This document shows positions 1 through 8,045 of a stretch of 64,000 bases of DNA, piece after piece. The notes beneath the pieces were generated by a model that saw nothing but the letters and a program-made list of their open reading frames with translations, was not told where the DNA came from and did no database searches. The first letter of the stretch is position 1. Every line of letters begins with the position of its first letter. The stretch is from Olivibacter domesticus. Its GTDB lineage: Bacteria; Bacteroidota; Bacteroidia; Sphingobacteriales; Sphingobacteriaceae. The stretch lies in assembly GCF_900109575.1 (NCBI RefSeq), contig NZ_FOAF01000009.1:1-64000 (forward strand). The letters run 5' to 3'. The position numbers and the translations under genes are program-made.

Positions 1-354
1 GGGATAGTGCTTCTCAAAGTCATGAATAATGGTCGACTGTAATTGTATCAAATAATCATTTACAACCGGATTTATAAAAATCACGGGCTTGTCTTTATTG
101 GCAAATGCACCGAAATTATTCAGCTCAATCATGAAAGGATCAATAGCAGCAGGGATTTCGCCAAACCAATTAAGCAACTGTGTATGCGCTGAGGCGTATA
201 GTTTAAAGGGTGCTTTCAGCGTAATATGCGGTATTACACGTAGCGCTTTATGGCTGTTGTAGTGTTCGGCAAAATCGCGTTTAATGGCCGTGACTTCCTC
301 TCTTATGTTTTGCGGAGGTATGATCGCAACAAAATACAGGTTTTGGGCAGCCAT
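1..354 (-). CDS. 2H phosphoesterase / 2'-5' RNA ligase family protein (partial, C-terminus outside window)
   Basis: The frame is open from an ATG at the right end to the first base of the window, so only the N-terminal 118 residues are visible. It begins MAAQNLYFVAIIPP and contains the histidine motif HITLKAPF, the first of the two HxT/S motifs of the 2H phosphoesterase superfamily (2'-5' RNA ligase, YjcG/LigT-like). Members hydrolyse or ligate 2',5'- or cyclic phosphodiesters in RNA or nucleotides. The second HxT motif would lie beyond the window edge. The gene is transcribed away from the thioredoxin-like gene on its right, so the 166-base gap between them probably holds two divergent promoters. 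Family assignment is fairly secure; the substrate is unknown. Confidence 0.75.
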   Translation of the reverse strand, partial: MAAQNLYFVAIIPPQNIREEVTAIKRDFAEHYNSHKALRVIPHITLKAPFKLYASAHTQLLNWFGEIPAAIDPFMIELNNFGAFANKDKPVIFINPVVNDYLIQLQSTIIHDFEKHYP

Positions 355-520
355 AGCTATTCTTGGTAAAACCTAAAAATAAGAAAAATCGTTTGAATAG
401 ATGGAATTAAATTTAGTATCAGCATTCAAAAATAAGCGACAACTAATAGGTTTTTCTTATATTCGTATCAGTGCGCTAGATACTGAGGCATCTATTTTTA
501 AACCTGATAATTATTGAATA

Positions 521-1750
521 ATGAAGACCATCCTCGCAAGTACCCTCCTCTATATTGGTTTATTACTATCTCCCCTCATCTCCAATGCAGCAGATGGTAT
601 ACAGTTCTTTGAAGGGTCATGGAAAGCGCTATTACAGTTGGCCAAGGAGCAGAACAAGCCTATTTTTGTGGACGTTTATACCGATTGGTGCCCTCCCTGT
701 AAACGAATGGACAAAGAGGTGCTACCGCTTCCAGCGGTTGGCGCGACCTATAATAAGGCGTTTATCAATTACAAGCTTGATGCCGAGAAGGGCGAGGGTA
801 TAAAGCTCGCCAAGCAGTACGAAGTAGGGGCTTACCCCACCTATCTTTATCTTAGTCCAGAAGGTGTATTATTAGCGCGTGTACTGGATTACCAAGAGCC
901 AGAAACCTTCATAGCCCAAGCCCATGAGGCCGTAGCAAAAAACCGCGAGCAGGTATTAGCCAATTTGGATAAGCAATTTCAAGCAGGCAATCGGGATTTA
1001 AATTTTCTAAAAACCTATATCCTACAGAAAAAAGATTTAGGCCTTGATAACAGTTTGGAGTTCGACGCCTATCTCAACGCTCAGGCCAGTACCGAACGCG
1101 AAAAACCAGCCAACATTGATTTCATTAGCAACAACCTCAACCACGCCAAAGGGACTGCTTTTGATTTATTGCTAAAGGCCTACCCTTCAGTAGACCAGGC
1201 AAGGCAACAAAAACTGGCACCTGTGCTCTTTAATTTATCAGCAGATGCTTTTAGGCTCGCGCTGGAGGAAGACAGGCTACAAGACATACCGATCATTTTT
1301 AAGCAGATGGAGCTCCTCAAACAGCAGATGAGCCCCAAGCAACAAGGACACCTTTGCCTATTCCAATTACGCTATGCGCAAAAGGCAAAAGACGCCGAAG
1401 TAGCTAAAAAAGCAGGTTATGCCTATGTAGCCAGCACTATGAACATATCAACAGACAGCATACAAGCAGAAGACAAACGACGTTATACCGCAGTCATGCA
1501 ACCCTATTTTAGCGGAGAAATCGATAGCGCTGAACTTACTACCGAAGACAAAGCTCTCGCACAAAAAATCTATACCGCCGAGATCTGTGTTTACCTCTAC
1601 GAGGCCAGCAATACGTTTGACATCGTATTAAGCAAAGGCGATCCGGCGTTGAAAGACGCCTTACGTTGGGCAGAAAGGCTCAATCAATTTCGTCCGGACG
1701 ATCCAACGTTTAACCAGTTAATCGATCGTATCAAAGAGAAAATAAATTGA
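521..1750 (+). CDS. Secreted thioredoxin-fold protein
   Basis: This 409-aa protein has an N-terminal signal peptide (hydrophobic LLYIGLLLSPLISNA, predicted cleavage near residue 23). A thioredoxin-like domain covers about residues 30-140. Its active site is CPPC in TDWCPPCKRMDKEV, near residue 57, and the cis-proline loop is GAYPTYLYLSPEG. This arrangement is typical of the thioredoxin_7/DUF255-like proteins of Bacteroidota, which act in the periplasm as thiol oxidoreductases. The remaining 270 residues are mostly helical and lack a family I can name; they could be a substrate-binding or TPR-like region. The gene stands alone, divergent from the 2H phosphoesterase gene. CPPC is intact, so redox activity is expected; the partner is unknown. 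Confidence 0.8.
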   Translation: MKTILASTLLYIGLLLSPLISNAADGIQFFEGSWKALLQLAKEQNKPIFVDVYTDWCPPCKRMDKEVLPLPAVGATYNKAFINYKLDAEKGEGIKLAKQYEVGAYPTYLYLSPEGVLLARVLDYQEPETFIAQAHEAVAKNREQVLANLDKQFQAGNRDLNFLKTYILQKKDLGLDNSLEFDAYLNAQASTEREKPANIDFISNNLNHAKGTAFDLLLKAYPSVDQARQQKLAPVLFNLSADAFRLALEEDRLQDIPIIFKQMELLKQQMSPKQQGHLCLFQLRYAQKAKDAEVAKKAGYAYVASTMNISTDSIQAEDKRRYTAVMQPYFSGEIDSAELTTEDKALAQKIYTAEICVYLYEASNTFDIVLSKGDPALKDALRWAERLNQFRPDDPTFNQLIDRIKEKIN

Positions 1751-1884
1751 GTGAAAGGACGTACGTTTTTGTACCGTTCTAATCAGTCTCGATAGGCTCA
1801 ACTATAGGGTAACCTTGTGCCCATTATTAGCTAAACTTACGTAAAGCTTCATGCAGGCTGCCCAGATGCGAGCAGCCCGAAACA

Positions 1885-2112
1885 TTATTTTGCAGATGAA
1901 TTACTGTCATCTACAGCAGTACTGGATATCGCCGAAGCTACTAAACCAGCCGTGGCTAGATAGCCCGCTATGCTTATTACCGTTGCAGGTAAAGTAATTG
2001 GAGCCGTTAATAGAGCACCTCCAATTGCACCCAAGGTTAAACCGATGGTTCTTATTTTTTTAAAGAATTTCGGTGTGGGTGATTTTATTCTTTCTGTTAT
2101 TTCTGATTTCAT
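1885..2112 (-). CDS. Small hydrophobic membrane protein
   Basis: This protein of about 75 aa starts MKSEITERIKSPTPKFFKK and has two hydrophobic stretches, roughly residues 22-45 and 47-65, rich in Gly, Ala, Ile and Thr. Its tail is short and polar (STAVDDSNSSAK). It is probably a two-helix inner-membrane protein of unknown role. An upstream ATG six codons earlier is in frame, but I prefer the inner start because the A/T-rich TAAAATTAAAATC directly precedes it. The DUF5675 gene further right has the same upstream layout. Degenerate AGACATAAG repeats lie just upstream. Similar small proteins sit near DUF5675 and DUF6266 genes in related genomes (family knowledge, not checked here). Confidence 0.5.
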   Translation of the reverse strand: MKSEITERIKSPTPKFFKKIRTIGLTLGAIGGALLTAPITLPATVISIAGYLATAGLVASAISSTAVDDSNSSAK

Positions 2113-2215
2113 GATTTTAATTTTAGACATAAGACATAAGTATCAAGACACAAGACCTAATAAAGCTCACTCCATGATGCCGGTCTTTCTAACTTGCCGT
2201 AGCTTTCCTTTTTGC

Positions 2216-2262
2216 CGTCATGTTGAGTGTAAAGGAGTGAAATCGAAACGTCTCAGGCTTCG
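2216..2262. repeat. Dispersed intergenic repeat resembling GTCATGTTGAG...GAAACGTCTC elements
   Basis: The stretch GTCATGTTGAGTGTAAAGG followed by AGTGAAATCGAAACGTCTC matches the general form of a short non-coding repeat scattered between genes in many Bacteroidota genomes. No second copy is in this window, so the call rests on recalled resemblance. It lies in the gap between the small membrane protein and the DUF5675 gene. Confidence 0.35.
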
Positions 2263-2413
2263 AAATCAATGACTCGCGACACCTAGCTTGCACTTCACAA
2301 CTCTTTAGGATAGTCTGTTCATATCCGAAAAATCGGCCTCAAATATCCGGGTAGCACCCGCTAAGTAAAGGCAGAAACTTTCAAAGGAAATTTGCAGCCG
2401 CGGCTTTTTTTTG

Positions 2414-2445
2414 TTACTTTTTTTCAGCTGCAGGAAAAAAAGTAA
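2414..2445. terminator. Perfect hairpin downstream of the DUF5675 gene
   Basis: Arms TTACTTTTTTTC and GAAAAAAAGTAA (12 bp, perfect) enclose AGCTGCAG. The hairpin begins a few bases after the minus-strand DUF5675 stop codon. A compact AGCCGCGGCT followed by eight T residues lies just to its left and could end transcription from the plus strand. It may equally be a dispersed hairpin repeat. Confidence 0.45.
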
Positions 2446-2451
2446 ACGAAA

Positions 2452-2883
2452 TTATTCTACAACTAGGTTCGCCCCAGCGGCGGCAGCATGTGCTAACAAA
2501 AAATAAACCCTTTTATAGGCATCAGCCGAATGCAATACCCGATAATCATTGTTTATCAATTGATAATAGCTACCTGTAAGCAAACAACCTCTTGTATCCG
2601 TATGATAGTTCCCAATATGAAAGAAAACCAATGTAAAATTGGGTATACCTCTAATTTCTACCATACCTTGATGCATATGGCTATACCTGCTTTGATACTT
2701 CGCATTCATGCCGGCTGTTTTATTTAGGCCGAGCTTATATTCTCCCGCCGGAATAGCTGTTTCTCCAGGAATTTTTTCATTCCTTATTTTATCTTCTAAG
2801 ATGTAACATTGGAAGAGATTGTTTATGTATAATTGACCGAGGGTAGTATTTGTGCCTTCGGCGATTCTTAATAGTTTTATCAT
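2452..2883 (-). CDS. DUF5675 family protein
   Basis: The protein is 143 aa from the preferred start MIKLLRIAEGTNTTLGQLYI. The start sits directly after a TAAAAAA tract, and the two in-frame ATGs further upstream lie in an AGACATAAG-type repeat. The signature FFHIGNYHTDTRGCLLTGS (about residues 95-113) is typical of DUF5675, with a His, an Asp and a Cys in the order expected of a small catalytic or L,D-transpeptidase-like fold. The function of the family is not established; such genes often occur in phage-like or secretion-associated neighbourhoods. It shares strand and surroundings with two DUF6266 genes and a small membrane protein, and the four may form one functional unit. The family call is confident; the role is open. 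Confidence 0.75.
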   Translation of the reverse strand: MIKLLRIAEGTNTTLGQLYINNLFQCYILEDKIRNEKIPGETAIPAGEYKLGLNKTAGMNAKYQSRYSHMHQGMVEIRGIPNFTLVFFHIGNYHTDTRGCLLTGSYYQLINNDYRVLHSADAYKRVYFLLAHAAAAGANLVVE

Positions 2884-2959
2884 TTTTTTAGACATAAGAT
2901 TTAAGTAGTAAGACATAAGACATCTCTTCTACGAACAGCTTGGTACCAATAACCAACAA

Positions 2960-3517
2960 TTAAACCTCAAAACATCCTAAGTATTGGCTGTTCGAAAAGC
3001 GCTTGCCATGGCGATCTTGTGTAAAGAGATAAACATTTACGGGTGCATCTGCTAGCTGTACGGGCAATTGCAGTTCCATCCTCCCGGCTGTTCTCAGGCA
3101 TTTTTCTTCATTAATGCCTGCAATACCTAAAGCCGGATTATAAGCACAAACAATCACCTCATCGTCACTAAAACTGTGAAATTCATCAAAGCTTGCTTCA
3201 AATGTCAACTTCAGTTTATCCCCTACACGCAGCAGCTCAGTTCTCCGCAGATCGCAAAGGAGTCCCTTTGTTAGGCGCACCATTTCAGGGTCTATCTCCA
3301 GCGCCGGGTACTCACCCTTAACGCCATAACGCATCAAGTTAGCCACAGCCATATTAAAAGCACGCTTTTTATTATGCTTTCCATAACCCATGGCGACGAT
3401 TTTGCGTAGTGGTGATAGATAACGTACTGCTATAGCCAGTCGTGTTTGGGAAATAACCCTTCCGTTTACGCGCTCCTTTTTGCTTCCATTCCGTTCTGAT
3501 ATTGGTAACATATACAT
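2960..3517 (-). CDS. DUF6266 family protein (shorter copy)
   Basis: This 185-aa protein aligns by eye with its neighbour at 3562-4203. Shared elements are the basic N-terminal part, the AFNMAVANLMRYGVKGEYPALEIDPEMVRL block (compare MALKANINEAVVGTYPNYM), a beta-rich middle (DEVIVCAYNPALG) and the C-terminal SNSQYLGCFEV (compare SKSIYLGTVSFD). DUF6266 proteins are confined to Bacteroidota and have no known function. This copy lacks the glycine-rich first 30 residues (GRIRNGANGGFKGKAGSVIG) of the neighbour, so it may be an N-terminally reduced duplicate. It lies 44 bp downstream of that neighbour and is probably co-transcribed with it. No signal peptide is seen. Confidence 0.65.
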   Translation of the reverse strand: MYMLPISERNGSKKERVNGRVISQTRLAIAVRYLSPLRKIVAMGYGKHNKKRAFNMAVANLMRYGVKGEYPALEIDPEMVRLTKGLLCDLRRTELLRVGDKLKLTFEASFDEFHSFSDDEVIVCAYNPALGIAGINEEKCLRTAGRMELQLPVQLADAPVNVYLFTQDRHGKRFSNSQYLGCFEV

Positions 3518-3561
3518 GCGTTAAAGGCAAGCGGCGCCGGTACCAGCGCCGCTTTACCATG

Positions 3562-4203
3562 TTAATCAAATGATACCGTTCCTAAATAGATGCTTTTAGA
3601 CACCTCCTTAGCTTTCCGCTCGGCATAGAATATCCATGCATGCCCCTCGCCTGAGGTAATGTGTGCTGGGATATTGATGGCCGCCTCACCATCGCTCCGC
3701 AGCGGAACTACATCCGTTGTCAGAAACTGCTCTGAGGCCGGATGGTATACCAGAAGGTAAACCGAGTCGTCCGTATTGCCACTTACAGCATTTACCGTGG
3801 TATTCCAGGTGACCGTCAGCTCGGTACCCGTACGACTTATAGCTTCACTGCCCGCCGTAAACAATCCGCCTGCACTCAGCTTAATTTTGCTATAATCCAG
3901 CATATAATTGGGGTAAGTACCCACCACGGCCTCGTTGATATTGGCCTTCAGGGCCATGTTCATCCCGGTATTGGTATTTGCCCTTTTCAGGCCATAGCCA
4001 ATACGCAACAGCGCCTTGATTGGAAAAAGAAAGGCAGTGATCAGCGAAAACTTAGCCTGCTGCATCAGCTGCTCTTCAGAAGCCGGTTTTGAACGCTTCT
4101 TATAAAGCCCTTTGATGTAGTTTATGCTTTTCCAGCTACTGCCGATAACACTTCCTGCTTTTCCTTTGAAGCCACCGTTGGCTCCATTTCTGATTCTTCC
4201 CAT
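3562..4203 (-). CDS. DUF6266 family protein
   Basis: The 213-aa protein starts MGRIRNGANGGFKGKAGSVI, the characteristic N-terminal signature of DUF6266, followed by a basic region (GLYKKRSKPASEEQLMQQAKF), a conserved helix (FLFPIKALLRIGYGLKR) and a beta-rich C-terminal half ending SKSIYLGTVSFD. The central part (VTWNTTVNAVSGNTDDSVYLLVYHP) reads like an immunoglobulin-type sandwich. No signal peptide or membrane helix is evident. The start is supported by the A/T-rich TTTAAATTTTAAACAAA just upstream. It is the first gene of a minus-strand run with the second DUF6266 gene and the DUF5675 gene. Family membership is clear; biochemical role is unknown. Confidence 0.75.
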   Translation of the reverse strand: MGRIRNGANGGFKGKAGSVIGSSWKSINYIKGLYKKRSKPASEEQLMQQAKFSLITAFLFPIKALLRIGYGLKRANTNTGMNMALKANINEAVVGTYPNYMLDYSKIKLSAGGLFTAGSEAISRTGTELTVTWNTTVNAVSGNTDDSVYLLVYHPASEQFLTTDVVPLRSDGEAAINIPAHITSGEGHAWIFYAERKAKEVSKSIYLGTVSFD

Positions 4204-5038
4204 TTTGTTTAAAATTTAAAAATTCAACCATACAATCCGCAATCATTTATACCGGTATTCCTTGCTTCATGGCACAAACATAAACAGCTGATTCACCGAA
4301 AACTAGCAGCAGAGAACGCTTGAAGCGGATGTGAAGCGGATGATCTGGAAACTTGAAGCAGAAGTGAAGTGGTATTAGCCGAAATTGGCTTAGAGATCGC
4401 TGACTAAGGCAGCATTCGAGCAGAAGGGAGCGCTATAGCGAGTAAGCAGAACCGTTCCGAATCACAAAGTGGCATCAGCTTGTGGAGGCAGCAATCGGCA
4501 GGTGACATGCCCTTATCTGTTTTTGAGCGGAGCTTACGGAATATGAGTAAAAGACAAACGAAGCGTGGGCCTATGTCTGGGCGTGGCTCCTTTTACGGCC
4601 GGGTATGTCGGCCACGGATTGCAACGGAACAAGCCAGCCGAAGCACCTTGCTGCTTGGGTGCTTCCAAGCAGAAGAAAGTTTGCGCGCTTAGCGCATAAA
4701 ATCTGTATTAAATTCGTATCAACTTCGAGGCATATATGCCCGTTTACCAGATATTGACCAGATCCGGCCAGATCCTGACCAGATTTATCTGGTGAAAACC
4801 TGATCAGGATCTGAAAAAAACCTGAAAGAATGTCGAATAAGGTTGGGAGCTGGTACGGAAATGCTCCATTTAAAAAAACAAAAAGGTTAAAGTAGCTTAT
4901 AAAGACCGGAACTACTATTAGTAAGTATGTCGGCATATCTGTAAGCCTATCCACAATAAGGAAAGATCGATGGAACTATGATTGTTGATTTAGAGAAAGA
5001 GAAAAAGAAAAGTTAAAGAGCTATATGATAAAGGTATG
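4204..5038. other. 835-bp non-coding stretch with short internal repeats
   Basis: No convincing gene. Open frames here have no hydrophobic core or recognisable motif, and their composition does not fit. Two repeat patches are visible: tandem variants of GAAGCGGATGT near 4318-4370, and clustered CCAGAT/ACCAGATC/ATCTGG words near 4745-4800 that could fold on themselves. Promoter elements for the DUF6266 genes probably lie at the left edge. Confidence 0.4.
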
Positions 5039-7342
5039 TTATACCTCTATAAAATTCTCTTGATGATTTTCTAAACAGGCTTTTATTCTATGTGTATCAC
5101 CTACGAGCCATACAATATCATTGGCGAAGATGGTTTCTGATGAACCTGGGTTGAGCATGCGGTTTCCTGCTCTTTCAATACCCACCACCTGACTACGAAG
5201 GTCTTTTCGGATACCGGAGGTTTTTATCGTTTTACCAGAATAGGGGCTAGCTTCCGTAACCTGTACTTTAATAAGCTGGATATCATTAATGTCTATGTCT
5301 TCTTCATTGTCCGCTTGCCGGACTGTTTGGTCAAACACAACTTTTAATCGGGAAATCTGTTCGTCAGTCCCCAGTACGCCCACTTTATCGGAGGGCAATA
5401 TCCGCTGTTTTCCGTTTGGCAGATGAATGGTTCTGTCGTTTCTGCGTATATACACAATATGTATCCCGTACTGCTCTTTCCAGTTAAGTTCGTACAAAGT
5501 CATTCCTGCAAATAAAATGGTGTCGACTGCTTCCAGTTCTGTTACGTAAGCATTCCATTCCTGGAAGTGCTTCTTTGCTTCCTCATTTTTGTGTTGTAGC
5601 TCTATACTTCCTTTATTTTGAATGTATGCAAGCCGTTCCCTTTCGTTCAGGTTCGATATGAACCGTTGCTCTATTCGCTGGTGAATCTGCTGAACCTTGT
5701 CTGAGAACAACCAGAGCAATGCTACAATTACCGGAACAGCAACCATCAGCGCGTATTTGGTGGTAGTGATCTGATCGATAAAGAAACCTATAAGAAATAT
5801 TCCCAGAAGATACCGGACGGCGTGAAGGGAGATACCCGTGACCGAATAGTTCAAGTAATACGAATTGGTAGCGTCATTGCCTTCTTTTAATTTAACTTTT
5901 TTGATCAGGATGGCCCATAGGAAAGGGGATGCCAGCAAGGTCGCTGCGCTTATCAACACCACATTTCGCCAGAGCACACTTTCTATTTGCGTATTCAAAA
6001 ACGGAATGAATGTATATTTGAATAGCAGCGCAATGGCAACGAGTATAATGCTATTGGTGATGAGGATGCTGTTATATTCCTGCAGCATTTTTTTCCAGAG
6101 CGGATTGTCTTTATTTTTCTGTGTTTCGGAAGTATAGACATCTAATCGGGCTACCCATTTTGCCGGAAGTATGTTTACAATCCTGCTGTATAGAGGTTCT
6201 GAAAATTTAATTAGATAGGGTGTGGTAAATGTCGTGATTGCCGATACGCCTACGGCAATAGGAAACAGAAATTCGGAGATGACGCCTAAAGACAGGCCCA
6301 AAGCGGCAACGATAAACGCAAACTCACCAATCTGGGCCATACTGGAACCTATCTGTACAGCTTGTTTTAAAGGTTGTCCGGAAATCAGGGCTCCTAACCC
6401 ACTAAAGAAAAATTTCCCTACGATGGTGAGTAAGGTAATGGCCAATATGGGACCTGCATACCTGTACATTGCCTGTGGATCGATCATCATACCCACGGAG
6501 ACAAAGAATATGGTACCGAAAAATTGTTTGATCGGTTGTGTAAGGTGTTCGATCTTTTCTGCCAGTACAGTTTCTGCTATTAAAGAGCCCATTACAAAAG
6601 CACCTAATTCGGCAGAAAATCCCACCTGCGTAGCCAACAGCACCATGCCGAAACAAAGTCCTATTGCAAGAATGAGCACCGTTTCTTCGTCCATCCATTT
6701 TTTGGTCTTTTTTATAAATACCGGGAGCAAATAGATACCTACTAAAAACCATAACACCAGAAAGAAACCCAGTTTAAGTACGGTGAAAAGGATTTCTGAG
6801 CCGTGAAAGGTCTGTGTTACGGCAACGGTAGATAGCAATACCATCAGCAGGATGACAATAATATCTTCTACCACCAGTACACCGAAAACTACCTTGGCAA
6901 ACTGTTTGGGTTTTAAACCCAGTTCATCAAAAGCCCGCAGAATAATGGTGGTGGAAGAGCTTGCCAACATACCCGCAAGGAAGAGACTGTCCATCTGACT
7001 CCAACCCAGCAAATAGCCGGTAAGATAGCCGCCCAAACCTACAAATATAATTTCGGTAACTGCCGTAATGGATGCCGGGCCACCTACTTTCACCAGCTTT
7101 TTAAAACTGAATTCTAGACCTAAGCTGAACAGCAGCATGATGACACCAATCTCTGCAAAAGTCTCTACGTTTTCGTGATCAGCGATGGTGGGCAGGTAAC
7201 TGAAATGTGGCCCAACCAGAAAGCCGGCAATGATATAACCCAGAACCAGGGGCTGCTTAATTCGTTTAAAAAGAATGGTAACCAATGCACCTACCAGGAG
7301 GATCAGCGCCATATCTTGTATCAGTTCGGGTAAATGAGCCAT
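5039..7342 (-). CDS. CPA2-type monovalent cation:proton antiporter with TrkA-C regulatory domains
   Basis: This 767-aa protein has an N-terminal Na+/H+ exchanger domain of roughly a dozen membrane helices (about residues 1-380). It includes the conserved GYIIAGFLVGP near residue 35 and LLFSLGLEFSFKKL. A second cluster of four helices follows (about 420-560). The cytoplasmic tail carries two TrkA-C/RCK_C-like modules, near 600-680 (IVYIRRNDRTIHLPNGKQRIL) and 690-765 (GKTIKTSGIRKDLRSQVVGIER). No Rossmann-type TrkA-N domain with a GxGxxG motif is seen, unlike KefB/KefC. The likely role is K+ or Na+ efflux coupled to H+ entry, gated by a ligand binding the RCK_C modules. It is monocistronic, preceded by a 190-bp gap. 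Confidence 0.85.
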   Translation of the reverse strand: MAHLPELIQDMALILLVGALVTILFKRIKQPLVLGYIIAGFLVGPHFSYLPTIADHENVETFAEIGVIMLLFSLGLEFSFKKLVKVGGPASITAVTEIIFVGLGGYLTGYLLGWSQMDSLFLAGMLASSSTTIILRAFDELGLKPKQFAKVVFGVLVVEDIIVILLMVLLSTVAVTQTFHGSEILFTVLKLGFFLVLWFLVGIYLLPVFIKKTKKWMDEETVLILAIGLCFGMVLLATQVGFSAELGAFVMGSLIAETVLAEKIEHLTQPIKQFFGTIFFVSVGMMIDPQAMYRYAGPILAITLLTIVGKFFFSGLGALISGQPLKQAVQIGSSMAQIGEFAFIVAALGLSLGVISEFLFPIAVGVSAITTFTTPYLIKFSEPLYSRIVNILPAKWVARLDVYTSETQKNKDNPLWKKMLQEYNSILITNSIILVAIALLFKYTFIPFLNTQIESVLWRNVVLISAATLLASPFLWAILIKKVKLKEGNDATNSYYLNYSVTGISLHAVRYLLGIFLIGFFIDQITTTKYALMVAVPVIVALLWLFSDKVQQIHQRIEQRFISNLNERERLAYIQNKGSIELQHKNEEAKKHFQEWNAYVTELEAVDTILFAGMTLYELNWKEQYGIHIVYIRRNDRTIHLPNGKQRILPSDKVGVLGTDEQISRLKVVFDQTVRQADNEEDIDINDIQLIKVQVTEASPYSGKTIKTSGIRKDLRSQVVGIERAGNRMLNPGSSETIFANDIVWLVGDTHRIKACLENHQENFIEV

Positions 7343-7530
7343 CTATATTTTTGTATTGTTCAATAATGAAGTTTAATCTATTTAATTAATAAGAAGCATT
7401 TTATTTATTCTGTTGGAGAAAACAAACACAACTATCTTATTTTAAACGCTTTAAAAACAACAATAACAGCAGTAGCGATGCCAAGATGGCACAGATGTTT
7501 ATAAGCATTTGGTACTAAACAAGGTTTGGT

Positions 7531-7743
7531 TTAAGATTCTTGGTAACTCAATGCACCTGATGGACAAGCATTAATTTGACTCTTTAAATCTTCTACTGAA
7601 GCATTTTCTGGCGTAATCCATGGCGTAGCTTTAGGGTCATAGACCTTTGGTAACGTTTTTACGCATATACCTGCGTGAATACATTTTTTTGGGTCCCATA
7701 TTACTTTTAAATTGTCTTTTCTATATTTTTTGATAGTTTCCAT
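7531..7743 (-). CDS. YjdI-type 4Fe-4S mono-cluster protein
   Basis: The 70-aa protein reads KKCIHAGICVKTLPKVYDP followed by PWITPENA and CPSGALSYQES. This is the divergent ferredoxin domain Fer4_19 (PF06902), known from E. coli YjdI. Cysteines C20, C26 and C60 are in the family positions for one iron-sulfur cluster. It is probably a small cytoplasmic electron carrier. In many genomes yjdI neighbours yjdJ, a short GNAT acetyltransferase. Here the next gene upstream on the same strand is exactly such an acetyltransferase, but frameshifted (7758-8037). The protein itself is full length. It is the last gene of the cluster reading leftward from the pirin gene. Confidence 0.85.
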   Translation of the reverse strand: METIKKYRKDNLKVIWDPKKCIHAGICVKTLPKVYDPKATPWITPENASVEDLKSQINACPSGALSYQES

Positions 7744-7757
7744 AATCCCGAGTTTTA

Positions 7758-8037
7758 TTATTTCAATACGTCCTTAATATCATCTAGTGTTTTGAACATC
7801 TTTGCCGCATACGGACACAAGGGTATAATTTTTATGCTTTTCTCTCTGGCCATTTCAACGATCTTGTAGAGCATTTTTTTTCCTACACCTTTACCATTAA
7901 CGCTGGCTCAACTTCTGTGTGGTCTATGATAATCAATTCTGCCCCTGAGATGGAATATGTCATCATTCCAACCCGGTTATGATTCTTTCGTGCCATCGCA
8001 CAGCCTTTGGTATCGCTTCTTTTAATAGTATTTCCAT
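7758..8037 (-). pseudogene. YjdJ-like GNAT acetyltransferase, frameshifted
   Basis: No single frame covers this gene. It starts with ATG GAA ATA CTA TTA and soon reaches TGA. A neighbouring frame then reads RSDTKGCAMARKNHNRVG, MMTYSISGAELIIIDHTEVE and stops. A third frame restores NGKGVGKKMLYKIVEMAREK, SIKIIPLCPYAAKMF and KTLDDIKDVLK. Together these give about 93 residues of the short YjdJ/Acetyltransf_CG type, with the acetyl-CoA loop GKGVGKK and the IIPLCPYA motif intact apart from two indels. It sits next to the yjdI-like ferredoxin gene, the usual partner. Either the gene is dead or the two indels are sequencing errors; the second lies in the GCGTTAATGG context, which is not a long homopolymer. 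Confidence 0.75.
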
Positions 8038-8045
8038 GGTTTTTT

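Noticed and set aside
4480-4954. Open frames on both strands in the gap left of the antiporter gene
   Set aside because: They overlap each other, show no recognisable motif, and run through short repeated words, so coding is unlikely.
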